Shown here one piece after another: positions 18,420 to 26,279 of a DNA stretch of 64,000 bases. The position numbers and the translations under genes are program-made. Position 1 is the first letter of the stretch. Every line of letters begins with the position of its first letter. The stretch is from an uncultured Pseudomonadales bacterium (lineage in GTDB: Bacteria; Pseudomonadota; Gammaproteobacteria; Pseudomonadales; Azotimanducaceae), in NCBI GenBank assembly GCA_951813515.1, contig OX638346.1:4209617-4273616 (forward strand), given 5' to 3'. The notes beneath the pieces are model-generated. The model was not told the DNA's origin, made no database searches, and saw only the letters and a list, made by a program, of their open reading frames with translations.

Positions 18420-19244
18420 TCAACCGTCTCGGAGACAACGCCCAGCCCCCTTCTCCTTGAGGAGCAGGCAGAGTTGTTCGCCGTCGATGAGGTCGATCGC
18501 CATCGCCCCTTCCCGCATCGCCTCCCGCTCCGCCTCCCTGGTGAACCGCCCTGTGGTGATGAAGAGCCCCTTGTCCGCGCGGCCCGCCAGGGCACCGCGG
18601 AAGTCCCGGATGCTGGGCGGCCCCACAGTTCCCGCATAACGTTTGCACTGGTAGTTGACGTGAAACGACAGGAGGTTCACCCGGAGTACGCCCGTCCCGT
18701 CGATCCCGCCGTCGCCCGAGCGCCCAGTCACCTCGACCCTAGTGAATCCGTGCTCCCTGAGCAGCCGCTGGCAAAGTCGCTCGAACGCCGCCGGTTCGAT
18801 CTCGCGCAGAACCCCGAGCAGGGCGGCCTGCCAAGAATCTCCGGTAGTCGCCTCGTCCGCTTGCTCGTCCGCGTCCACTCCCTGCGCCCGATCGTCCCGC
18901 AAGCCGCTGCGGTATTCCTTCCGCTGACGCCGGACCAGTTCCGATGTCTCCTCGGCCGAGCCGATCCGACGGCCCGCCTCGGTAATCGCCCACACCCCGC
19001 GCGCCGAGTTGTTCACCGCGCCGATGCGTCGCAGCCGGGTGCGCGCCCACGCGCACCTATACGCGAATTCCGACTGCGGCCCATCACCGTGAACGACCTC
19101 GAGGACCGCTTCACTGACATCCATGTCCGTCGCGACCCGGTCATCGACCTCGCGGATGGACGCCGAGCCGCCCAGTTCGTCCAGCGCCCGTAGCATTGGC
19201 CACATCAGTTCGACCTGACTCGGCATCTCCACGTTCTTCGCCAT
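18420..19244 (-). CDS. Mrr-family restriction endonuclease, C-terminus frameshifted
   Basis: Mrr proteins cut DNA carrying foreign methylation (type IV restriction). The N-terminal winged-helix domain is visible (MPSQVELMWPMLRALDELGG; RRIGAVNNSARGVWAITEAG). The Mrr_cat domain has FERLCQRLLREHGFTRVEVT, the catalytic pattern GRSGDGGIDG ... YQCKRY, and FITTGRFTREA. ATG 19244 is preceded by GGAGG at good spacing. A run of five C at 18446-18450 shifts the frame. With one base fewer the protein would end GLGVVSETVERV...DREFFDAL at 18380, like intact relatives. As it stands, the last 20 or so residues are replaced. Confidence 0.8.
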   Translation of the reverse strand: MAKNVEMPSQVELMWPMLRALDELGGSASIREVDDRVATDMDVSEAVLEVVHGDGPQSEFAYRCAWARTRLRRIGAVNNSARGVWAITEAGRRIGSAEETSELVRRQRKEYRSGLRDDRAQGVDADEQADEATTGDSWQAALLGVLREIEPAAFERLCQRLLREHGFTRVEVTGRSGDGGIDGTGVLRVNLLSFHVNYQCKRYAGTVGPPSIRDFRGALAGRADKGLFITTGRFTREAEREAMREGAMAIDLIDGEQLCLLLKEKGAGRCLRDG

Positions 19245-20038
19245 CCGTTCTTCCTCCAGCGCCGGCCATCGCCCGTGGCCTACTTGCGCGCTTTCCACCG
19301 TCGAATTCAGCTCTTCCCGCCGAAACCGGGTCAAGGGCCACCAGGGCGGCCGGCTTCACCGGCCGCGCCCCTTGACGCGGAGCAGGCGATGATACGCTGA
19401 TCGCGGGAGCGGGCGGGGCGGCCGCACTCCGCGACATCGCGCCGGATAGCCGTAGTTCACCGCCCGTACCACGCAGCCCGCCCGCTCCCTGCCCAGCGGC
19501 GAGCGTTCTTCCTGGCGCGCTCGGGACGGCGCTGCTGCGGATCGGTGCCGTGATCCAGGTGGTGCAAGGTTTCGGCGATGGCGCTGCAGCGGCCGTTGCG
19601 TCCCATTGTGGGCGATGCCGCCGACGGCGGCCCGGGCTCTATCGCCTTCGGCGACCAAGCCCCCTCCGGGGTCTTGTCCCTGGCGGGTGACGATCCCTAT
19701 CGCTTCCGCCCTCCGGGCGGTGACGCCGCACATCGACGCATAGCCGGACCGCGGGATCCACCGCTCGCTGCACACGTCCAGCATCCAGCGGTTCGATTCG
19801 ACGGCTCGACTCCCCCGGCGCGGCGGCGCTCGGCGCGACCGGTCCCGCAGAACCACACCACCGTCCCGTCCGTCGGTTCGCCGCCCATGCTGCCATGCGT
19901 GCTCGACCGGTCAACCCGTTGGGTTCTCCGCTGCCGCTGCGACCTCGCCGGGGGCGAGGTGACCGGCCTGCGCGCGCATGCCGCCTGTCCAGGCACCGAC
20001 GCACTCCCGCGTCGGCAACAACCTGACAGGAGACCGAC
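19245..20038. other. gene-poor region
   Basis: About 800 bp without a recognisable protein; the open frames on both strands are low-complexity Arg/Pro-rich readings of GC-rich DNA. A 7-bp hairpin, CCGACGC-ACTCCC-GCGTCGG, at 19996-20015 lies just ahead of the Cys-rich gene start at 20039. It may act on that gene's mRNA. Confidence 0.4.
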
Positions 20039-20156
20039 ATGGACCTTCAGACTCTCGTCGCCCAGTGGAGCGGCAAACTCCCCGCCGGCTTCGTCCCCCC
20101 CGCCATCCTGCGCCGGGATCCACCTCAGTGCCTCTTATGTGTAGCTCCACATAAGG
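20039..20156 (+). pseudogene. small Cys-rich (zinc-finger-like) gene, 5' part
   Basis: An ATG with a good ribosome site (AGGAGACCGAC) opens a frame MDLQTLVAQWSGKLPAGFV...PPQCLLC. After 44 codons it hits a stop inside the RIT element. If the RIT element 20157-23706 is removed exactly, this frame joins in phase to the 23707-24146 part, giving 185 aa with several CxxC pairs. I do not know its function. Confidence 0.5.
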
Positions 20157-20191
20157 CGCATTATGTGGAGTAACGACTTATGTGGAGTTGC
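20135..20191. repeat. RIT-A left end: array of TTATGTGGAG half-sites
   Basis: Half-sites in order: TTATGTGTAG (20135) abutting its inverse CTCCACATAA (20145-20154), then TTATGTGGAG at 20161 and 20178. The first two form a 20-bp near-perfect palindrome outside the inverted repeat. A similar palindrome, ATATGTGGAGCTCCACATAT, lies at 27673-27692 beyond the far end of RIT-B. These are probable recombinase-binding sites. Confidence 0.65.
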
Positions 20192-20265
20192 TGCCCATAG
20201 CGTCACTCCCCCATCAGGCACATAGGCTTTGTCGACTACACATAACATTTGAAGATTGGTCTCCC

Positions 20266-20304
20266 GGCGGCCACCCCGGCCGCCCTTCGAACAGGAGATC
20301 GATC
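20266..20304 (+). promoter_or_regulatory. conserved ritA leader with GGCGGCC/GGCCGCC hairpin
   Basis: The stretch before ritA (GGTCTCCCGGCGGCCAC then CCCGGCCGCCCTTCG and CAGGAGATCGATC) is almost identical in front of the ritA of RIT-B (27526-27570, minus strand). Flanking sequences differ. It contains an inverted repeat GGCGGCC...GGCCGCC followed by the ribosome site AGGAG. Its conservation suggests a translational or recombination control element. Confidence 0.6.
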
Positions 20305-21573
20305 TTGGATTCAACCAACACAACAACAACGAACGACCTTCCACTGGAACGGGTTGTTGCGCTCGCGGTCGGCGAACTCGAGCGTCTCGGCTACAGCAGT
20401 CGCACGCGAGACCGCTATCGGGCGACCTGGCGCCGGCTCCTCTCATTCGCTCAGGACAACGACCTCGGCCCCGGGTACTCGGATGAGCTGGCCACTCGCT
20501 TCGTTGACGCGTTTCGCCCTCCTGTCGGAGAGCGCCTCGAGCCAGGCGACCACTGGCGCCGCAACATGGTGTACGACGTCAAGGTGCTCGGAGACTTCAA
20601 GCGCGACCGGCGCATCGTCCCCTACAGCGTGGACAAGCTGACGGGCACGCTTCCGCGCGCGATGAAGAAGCCCCTGCGGGACTACGAGCGGTACTGCACG
20701 GAACGCCTCCGCCTCCGGCCATCGACTCTCGCCGGGCGGATTCGGGAGATCGCGCAGTTCCTGCATTTCCTGCTCTCGATGAGGAACGTGCAGAGCCCTC
20801 GGGACATGCAGCCCGGCGACGTGACCGCTTTCGTCGTTTCCCGGGAGCATTACCGGTCCAAGACCATCTCGGGGATCGTCTCCTGCGTGCGTCAGTTCCT
20901 CAAGTTCCTCACCATGCGCGGCACCCTGCGGCAAGACCTCAGCCAAGTGCTGCCGACGGTCCGCATCGTCGCGGACGCCACCATCCGGCCGGTCTGGGAG
21001 CCGGAGGCCGTCGTCAGGTTGCTGGAAGCCATCGACCGCAGTTCCCCGAGGGGGAAGAGGGACTACGCCATCCTGCTGCTGGCCGCTCGGCTCGGCCTGC
21101 GACCCGGCGACATCGCCGCGCTGAGACTCGACGAGCTGGACTGGGAAGCCGCGTCGGTCAACATCACGCAGTCCAAGACCGGCGCACCGCTCCGGCTGCC
21201 GCTTTCCGAAGAGGTCGGCGAAGCGCTGATCGACTACCTCCGCTTCGGCCGCCCGAAGACGGAGCATCGCCAGGTATTCCTCAAGCTCGCGTCGCCGGTC
21301 GAGCCATTCCACAGCGGCAAGAACCTGTACCAGCTCATGGCTCGTTGGCGATACGCCGCAAGGATCGACAACCGCAGAGGACAGCCGCCGGGCCTCTATT
21401 CCCTTCGACACAACCTGGCAACGCAGTTGCTGCGGGAGGAGGTCCCCATCCATGTCATCTCCGAGATCCTGGGACACGCCGCGTCCGCCACGACCATGAT
21501 CTACGCCAAGGCCGACACCGAAGCGCTACGCGGCGCCGCACTGGACACCGAGGAGGCGCACCATGTCGAGTAG
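20305..21573 (+). CDS. ritA: RIT-A recombinase RitA (tyrosine recombinase)
   Basis: First recombinase of the trio, 422 aa. It has an N-terminal SAM-like DNA-binding domain (RYRATWRRLLSFAQDN) and a core domain. The catalytic pieces are RLGLRPGDIAAL (Arg I), SLRHNLATQLL (Arg II) and EILGHAASATTMIYAKAD (His and Tyr). The start is the TTG at 20305, placed 7 nt after AGGAG; its counterpart in RIT-B starts the same way. The frame is open further upstream, but that part lies in the element's end repeats. The 3' end overlaps ritB by 11 bp. Confidence 0.85.
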   Translation: MDSTNTTTTNDLPLERVVALAVGELERLGYSSRTRDRYRATWRRLLSFAQDNDLGPGYSDELATRFVDAFRPPVGERLEPGDHWRRNMVYDVKVLGDFKRDRRIVPYSVDKLTGTLPRAMKKPLRDYERYCTERLRLRPSTLAGRIREIAQFLHFLLSMRNVQSPRDMQPGDVTAFVVSREHYRSKTISGIVSCVRQFLKFLTMRGTLRQDLSQVLPTVRIVADATIRPVWEPEAVVRLLEAIDRSSPRGKRDYAILLLAARLGLRPGDIAALRLDELDWEAASVNITQSKTGAPLRLPLSEEVGEALIDYLRFGRPKTEHRQVFLKLASPVEPFHSGKNLYQLMARWRYAARIDNRRGQPPGLYSLRHNLATQLLREEVPIHVISEILGHAASATTMIYAKADTEALRGAALDTEEAHHVE

Positions 21574-22546
21574 CCAACGCAAGCCCGTGTTCGAGAGTCC
21601 GCTGGCGCCGGTGATGGAGCAGTTCGTGCGGGAGCGGCGTGCCATCGGCTACCGGTACGACACCGCGGCTTACCATCTGATGCACTTCGACCGTTTCCTG
21701 GCCCGCGAAGCGCCGCAGGACGAGACGCTGTCCCGTTCGGCGACCCGGAAGTGGCTGGCCAGGCGCCCGCAAGAGAGCGGCGGCGCGCAACAGAACCGCG
21801 TGGGCCTGGTCCGCGAGTTTGCCAAGTTCCTGTGCAGAACCGGACAACCGACGTACGTGCCCGAGCGATCCCTGGCGGCGAAGCGCGACAGGGGTTTCTC
21901 GCCCCGCATCCTGACCCACGCCGAAGTCGGACGCCTGCTCCAGGCGGTCGACGAGTTCGCCCCGACCGCGAGGTCACCGTTCCGGCACCTCGTCATGCCG
22001 GAGGTCTTCCGCCTGCTGTGCGGCTGCGGCTTCCGTGTCGGTGAAGTCGTCAAGCTGCGGGTCGCGGACGTCGACCTCAACCGCGGGGTGCTGACCGTCC
22101 GCGACGGCAAGTTCGGCAAGGACCGCCTGGTGCCTCCCGCCCTGTCGCTCGTCAGGCGTCTGCGCGCCTACGACGCGGCGATGGGCGGCCGGCCGGACGA
22201 CGCGATCTTCTTCCCGTCGCACCGCGGCGGGGGGTGGCGCTCGGGGTCGGTCTACGAGTTGTTCCGGCAACTGCTGTTCCGTTGCGGCATTTCGCACCGC
22301 GGCCTGGGCAGCGGACCCCGCCTCCACGATCTCCGGCACACCTTCGCCGTCCACACACTGCTCCGCTGGTACCGCGAGGGCGCGGACATCGACGCCAAGC
22401 TGCCGGTGCTCGCGACCTACCTGGGCCATCGGTCCGTTGTGGGCACGGCGCACTACCTCCATCTGACAGCCGAGCTGTTCCCCGAGGTCACCAAGCGCGC
22501 TCACGCCGCGTTCGGCGACGTCATTCCCCGGAGGACGCACTCATGA
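21563..22546 (+). CDS. ritB: RIT-A recombinase RitB (tyrosine recombinase)
   Basis: Second recombinase, 327 aa, start ATG inside the end of ritA. The core-binding domain (QFVRERRAIGYRYDTAAYHL) is followed by CGCGFRVGEVVKLRVADVDL, LHDLRHTFAVHTLLRWYREG and ATYLGHRSVVGTAHYLHLT, which supply the Arg, His-x-x-Arg, His and Tyr of the family. It is clearly related to, but well diverged from, the 25287-26279 protein of RIT-B. It overlaps ritC by 4 bp (ATGA). Confidence 0.85.
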   Translation: MSSSQRKPVFESPLAPVMEQFVRERRAIGYRYDTAAYHLMHFDRFLAREAPQDETLSRSATRKWLARRPQESGGAQQNRVGLVREFAKFLCRTGQPTYVPERSLAAKRDRGFSPRILTHAEVGRLLQAVDEFAPTARSPFRHLVMPEVFRLLCGCGFRVGEVVKLRVADVDLNRGVLTVRDGKFGKDRLVPPALSLVRRLRAYDAAMGGRPDDAIFFPSHRGGGWRSGSVYELFRQLLFRCGISHRGLGSGPRLHDLRHTFAVHTLLRWYREGADIDAKLPVLATYLGHRSVVGTAHYLHLTAELFPEVTKRAHAAFGDVIPRRTHS

Positions 22547-23553
22547 AGGCAGAGGACTTTTCCGTGCACCTGACCGGCTTCCTGACGCACCACCTCGCGG
22601 CGCAACGGAACCTGAGCCCCAACACCATCAGGGCCTACCGCGATGCGTTCACCCTGTTCCTGCGGTTCTGCCGCGACCAGCGTGGGATCGCGCTGGAACG
22701 GCTGCGCCTGAAGCACATCGACGTGCCGCTGGTGGAGTCGTTCCTCGATCACTTGGAAGACGACCGGCACGCGTCGATCCACACGCGCAACCACCGGCTC
22801 GCGGTGCTGCATTCTTTCTTCCGCTACGTGCAGTCGGAGGCACCCGAGCACCTGCTGCGGTGCCAGCAGATCCTCGCGATCCCGTTGCGCCGGCAGCCGC
22901 GCAAGCTGATCGGCTACCTCTCCAAGGAACGCCTCGCCGAGATTCTCGCGCAGCCCGATCTTCGCCACCGCGACGGACGCAGGGACGCGGTGCTGCTGAG
23001 CGTCCTCTACGACACCGGCGCGCGCGTACAGGAACTGATCGACATGACTGCCGGCGACGTGCGGCTGGAACCGCCCGCGCAGGTCCGGCTGTTCGGCAAG
23101 GGTCGGAAGATGCGCGCCGTGCCGTTGATGGACCCGACGACCGAACTCCTTCGCGACCACCTGCGCGAACACGGCGTGGACCGCCCCGAGAAGTCCGCGG
23201 AGCCGATGTTCCGGAACCGGCAAGGCGGGCGACTCACCCGTTGGGGCGTCCGCTACATTCTGGACAAGCATGTCCAGGCCGTGCGGAACGCCCGCCCGGG
23301 CTTCACGCAGCCGGTGAGCCCGCACACCTTCCGGCACACCAAGGGCATGCACCTGCTCCAGGCCGGCGTCTCGATCGAGATCATCCGGGACTTCCTGGGG
23401 CACGAAGCCGTGACGACGACCCAGATCTACGCCCGGGCCAATCTCGAGATGAAGCGGAAGGCGCTTGAGAAGATCGCGGACGGATCGACGTTCCCGGACA
23501 TCCCCTCGTGGAAGAACGACCGCAGCCTGCTCGAGTGGCTCCACGCCCTATGA
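22543..23553 (+). CDS. ritC: RIT-A recombinase RitC (tyrosine recombinase)
   Basis: Third recombinase, 336 aa, of XerD-like appearance: LTGFLTHHLAAQRNLSPNTI at the N-terminus, then LYDTGARVQELIDMT, SPHTFRHTKGMHLLQAGVS and IIRDFLGHEAVTTTQIYARA. I chose ATG 22543 because it overlaps the ritB stop as ATGA; the open frame upstream is a shadow of ritB. All three Rit proteins keep the catalytic residues, so the element could be active. Confidence 0.85.
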   Translation: MKAEDFSVHLTGFLTHHLAAQRNLSPNTIRAYRDAFTLFLRFCRDQRGIALERLRLKHIDVPLVESFLDHLEDDRHASIHTRNHRLAVLHSFFRYVQSEAPEHLLRCQQILAIPLRRQPRKLIGYLSKERLAEILAQPDLRHRDGRRDAVLLSVLYDTGARVQELIDMTAGDVRLEPPAQVRLFGKGRKMRAVPLMDPTTELLRDHLREHGVDRPEKSAEPMFRNRQGGRLTRWGVRYILDKHVQAVRNARPGFTQPVSPHTFRHTKGMHLLQAGVSIEIIRDFLGHEAVTTTQIYARANLEMKRKALEKIADGSTFPDIPSWKNDRSLLEWLHAL

Positions 23554-23706
23554 CGGAGAGGGCGCGAGATCCAGGCACCCCGCCGCGTAACCGCGGCCCG
23601 CCGCACGTGGCCGGCGACACTTATGTGGAGTCCCAGCGGCTGAGATCGATCAAATTCAGCCACTTGCCTTTGCAACTCCCCATAAGAACTCTCGCCACAT
23701 AATGCG
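23554..23706. repeat. RIT-A right end
   Basis: Contains an inner half-site TTATGTGGAG at 23621-23630. The inverted outer repeat GCAACTCCCCATAAG, N8, CCACATAATGCG lies at 23672-23706 and pairs with the left end at identical spacing. Confidence 0.7.
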
Positions 23707-24146
23707 TGCAGCCTCGTTGCCGGAAGCCCGCATCCCTCAAGGCCAACGGGGAGTACGCCAAATCTTGCGAGTCCTGCCGCATCCGCAGAGCCAAATCCTG
23801 CAAACGTCGCCGCGCCGCCCTGGTCGCCGAAGGTGGCTGCCGCAGATGCGCGTATCGCCAGCGGCTGGAGGGCGACTTCCTCTGCCGGCGGTGCCGCGAC
23901 GACCGCGACGCCGAGCGCGCGCAGAAGCGCCAGGACGCCATCGACGCGGCCGCGATCGACGAGTTCGCGGCCAAGCCCGACAAGGCGCACCGCGCGAGCA
24001 ATCTCGACATGGGCGTTTCGATCTGGAACGCCCGCCCGCCGCGCGAACCCTCCGCCGGTTACTGGGCGCCGCTACCAGACCCTGTGCCGAAGCAGGAGCG
24101 CGAATGGGAGCAGTCTCTGTGGGATACGGGTCGCCGGTTGAGGTGA
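23707..24146 (+). pseudogene. small Cys-rich (zinc-finger-like) gene, 3' part
   Basis: The frame runs from the RIT-A border to a TGA at 24146 that lies inside the RIT-B end repeat. It encodes PRCRKPASLKANGEYAKSCE then SCRIRRAKSCKRRRAALVAE, GGCRRC and FLCRRCRDDRDAE: four Cys pairs in a basic context, suggesting zinc binding and nucleic-acid contact. The rest is charged and ends GRRLR. It continues in phase with 20039-20156 when RIT-A is removed. No family name can be given. A short GTG start at 23706 could still allow expression of the fragment. Confidence 0.55.
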
Positions 24147-24276
24147 GAGAGCTTTTATGTGGAGTATCGCCCTCAAGTTGCTGACCGCAAAGGACCTGGC
24201 TTTGCAGGACGCCACATAAAACCTGTCGGATGCGGCGGATCGCGACTATTCGGCCTCGCGTGTGGCCTCGCCAACG

Positions 24277-25290
24277 TCACAGCGAATGAAGCCAATCGAG
24301 CAGTGTGCGATCCTTCTTCCAGGACGGGATGTCCGGGAAGGTCGAGTCTTCGGGCATCTGCGCGAGTGCCTTGCGCTTCATCTCGAGGTTGGCCCGGGCG
24401 TAGATCTGGGTCGTCAGGACATGCGCGTGGCCGAGGAAGTCCCTGATGATCTCCAGCGAGATGCCGCTCTGAAGCAGGTGCATCCCCTTGCTGTGCCGCA
24501 GGGTGTGGGGAGTGACCGGTTGGGTGAACTCCGGATGGGCGTTGCGCGCCGCCCGAACGTGCTTGTCCAGGATGTACCGTACGCCCCAACGCGTGAGCCG
24601 CGCGCCTTGCCGGTTCTTGAACAGCGGGTCTTCGAACCGCTCGGGCCGGTCCATGCCGCACTCGCGCAGGTGGTCGCGAAGCAGCCGCGCCGTCGCGTCC
24701 ATCAGCGGCACGGCGCGCATCTTCCGGCCCTTGCCGAACAGGCGAACCTGGGCGGGCGGCTCCAGCCGCACGTCGCCCGCGCTCATGTCGATCAACTCCT
24801 GTACGCGCGCGCCGGTGTCGTAGAGCACGCTGAGGAGAACGGCGTCCCTCCGGCCGGCGCTGCTGTGGACATCGGGCTGCGCGAGGATCCTGGCGAGGTC
24901 CTCCTTGGCGAGGTAGCCGACCGTGCTGCGCGGATGGCGACGCAACGGAATGGCGATGATGCGCTGACACTGCAGCAGGTGGTCGGGGGCTTCCGACTGC
25001 ACGTACCGAAAGAACGCATGCAGAGCAGCGAGCCGGTAGTTGCGCGTGCGGATCGAAACCTGCCTGTCGTCCTCCAGATGGTCGAGGAACGCCTCCACCA
25101 GCGGCACGTCGAGCTGCTTGAGGCACAGACGTTCGAGGGGCATCCCCCGCTGGTCGCGGCAATACCGGAGCAGCAGCGTGAACGTGTCGCGGTAGGCCCG
25201 GATGGTGTTCGGGCTAAGGTTGCGCTGCGCCGCGAGGTGGTGCGAGAGATAGGCGGTCAGATGCACGGAGAGATCGGTCGGCTTCATCAT
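24277..25290 (-). CDS. ritC: RIT-B recombinase RitC (tyrosine recombinase)
   Basis: 337 aa, homologous to 22543-23553. It has LTAYLSHHLAAQRNLSPNTI, LYDTGARVQELIDMS, TPHTLRHSKGMHLLQSGIS and IIRDFLGHAHVLTTQIYARA, so the catalytic residues are intact. The ATG at 25290 overlaps the ritB stop (ATGA). A much longer open frame upstream is the antisense-free shadow of ritB and is not a fusion. Confidence 0.85.
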   Translation of the reverse strand: MMKPTDLSVHLTAYLSHHLAAQRNLSPNTIRAYRDTFTLLLRYCRDQRGMPLERLCLKQLDVPLVEAFLDHLEDDRQVSIRTRNYRLAALHAFFRYVQSEAPDHLLQCQRIIAIPLRRHPRSTVGYLAKEDLARILAQPDVHSSAGRRDAVLLSVLYDTGARVQELIDMSAGDVRLEPPAQVRLFGKGRKMRAVPLMDATARLLRDHLRECGMDRPERFEDPLFKNRQGARLTRWGVRYILDKHVRAARNAHPEFTQPVTPHTLRHSKGMHLLQSGISLEIIRDFLGHAHVLTTQIYARANLEMKRKALAQMPEDSTFPDIPSWKKDRTLLDWLHSL

Positions 25291-26279
25291 GGCGCACTCC
25301 GTGGAATGATGTCGCCGAACGCCGCGTTGACGCGCACGGCGACCTCCGGGAACAGCTCCGCCGTGAGGCGCAGATAGCGCGAGGTGCCCCGAAGCGACCG
25401 ATGGCCCAGGTAGGTCGCCAACACGGGCAGCTTGGCATCGAGATCCGCGCCCTCGCGGTACCAGCGCAGCATGGCGTGCACGGCAAACGTGTGGCGAAGG
25501 TCGTGGACGCGCGGCCCCTTGCCCCTGCCGCCATGCGGAATGCCGCAGCGGAGCAGCAGTCGCCGGAAGTTGACGTAGACCCTCTGACGGCTGAACGGGC
25601 CGCCTCGGTCCGCTGGAAAAAAGAACGCGCCGCCGCGTCTGTCGCCGACTACTGCGCCGACCGCGGCGTCGTAGGAGCGCAGCCGCTCGACGAGCGGCAG
25701 GGCGGGCGGCACCAGGCGATCCTTGCCGAACTTGCCTTCGCGCACGGTCAGGATGCCGCGGTTGAGGTCGACGTCGTCGATCCGCAGGTTCACGACTTCG
25801 CCGAGCCGGAACCCGCAACCGTACAGCAGGCGGAAGACCTCGGGCAGGACCAGATGCTTCAGTGGCGAGTACGCGTTCGGCTCCAGCCGGTCCACCTCCC
25901 GCAGCAGCCGCTGCACTTCTGCGTGAGTGAATATGCGGGGCTGGAAGCTGGCGTCGTCCTTGACCCGCCACGACCTGTCGGGCACGTGGGCCGGATGGCC
26001 GAGACGGCACATGAACCGCGCGAACTCGCTGACTACGGCGAATCTGTTCCGTTGCGTCTGCGGCCTCTCGGTCGGCCGCTTGGCGAGCCACTCGAGGACG
26101 AGGGAACGGGGCAGCCCGTCGCCGACGGCCGCCCGCTGGGCAAGGAACCGATCGAATCGCATCAGCAGGCCCTCTGCGGCTTCGTACTTGTAGCCGACGG
26201 CGCGCTTCTCCCGCAGGAACTGTTCCAGGAGCGGCGCGAACGAACTGCTGAACATGGCCTTGGACGTGCTACTCGACAT
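25287..26279 (-). CDS. ritB: RIT-B recombinase RitB (tyrosine recombinase)
   Basis: 330 aa, the counterpart of 21563-22546, with YGCGFRLGEVVNLRIDDVDL, VHDLRHTFAVHAMLRWYREG and ATYLGHRSLRGTSRYLRLT. Shared blocks such as LTVREGKFGKDRLVPPALPL show common ancestry; much of the N-terminal domain has diverged. It overlaps ritA by 11 bp, as in RIT-A. Confidence 0.85.
   Translation of the reverse strand: MSSSTSKAMFSSSFAPLLEQFLREKRAVGYKYEAAEGLLMRFDRFLAQRAAVGDGLPRSLVLEWLAKRPTERPQTQRNRFAVVSEFARFMCRLGHPAHVPDRSWRVKDDASFQPRIFTHAEVQRLLREVDRLEPNAYSPLKHLVLPEVFRLLYGCGFRLGEVVNLRIDDVDLNRGILTVREGKFGKDRLVPPALPLVERLRSYDAAVGAVVGDRRGGAFFFPADRGGPFSRQRVYVNFRRLLLRCGIPHGGRGKGPRVHDLRHTFAVHAMLRWYREGADLDAKLPVLATYLGHRSLRGTSRYLRLTAELFPEVAVRVNAAFGDIIPRSAP

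Larger units (their letters stand above)
20157..23706 (+). mobile_element. RIT element A (recombinase-in-trio)
   Basis: Three consecutive, overlapping tyrosine recombinase genes on one strand form the defining structure of RIT elements. The ends carry a 35-bp bipartite inverted repeat: CGCATTATGTGG, 8 variable bases, then CTTATGkGGAGTTGC, at 20157-20191 and (inverted) 23672-23706. An inner inverted half-site lies at each end (20236-20245; 23621-23630). The 3550-bp element sits inside a small Cys-rich gene. Confidence 0.82.

Noticed and set aside
19356..20144. Long open frames on both strands between the Mrr gene and the Cys-rich gene
   Set aside because: All are Arg/Pro/Gly-rich with no motifs, overlap each other in several frames and lack convincing ribosome sites.
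20130..23715. GCCTC direct repeat as the RIT-A target duplication
   Set aside because: Joining at GCCTC breaks the frame of the Cys-rich gene, whereas joining at the inverted-repeat borders (20156/23707) keeps it; the 5-bp match is probably chance.
25287..26091. Apparent 604-aa fusion recombinase extending ritC of RIT-B upstream
   Set aside because: The upstream half is an out-of-frame reading of ritB; the ATGA overlap at 25290 gives the real start.
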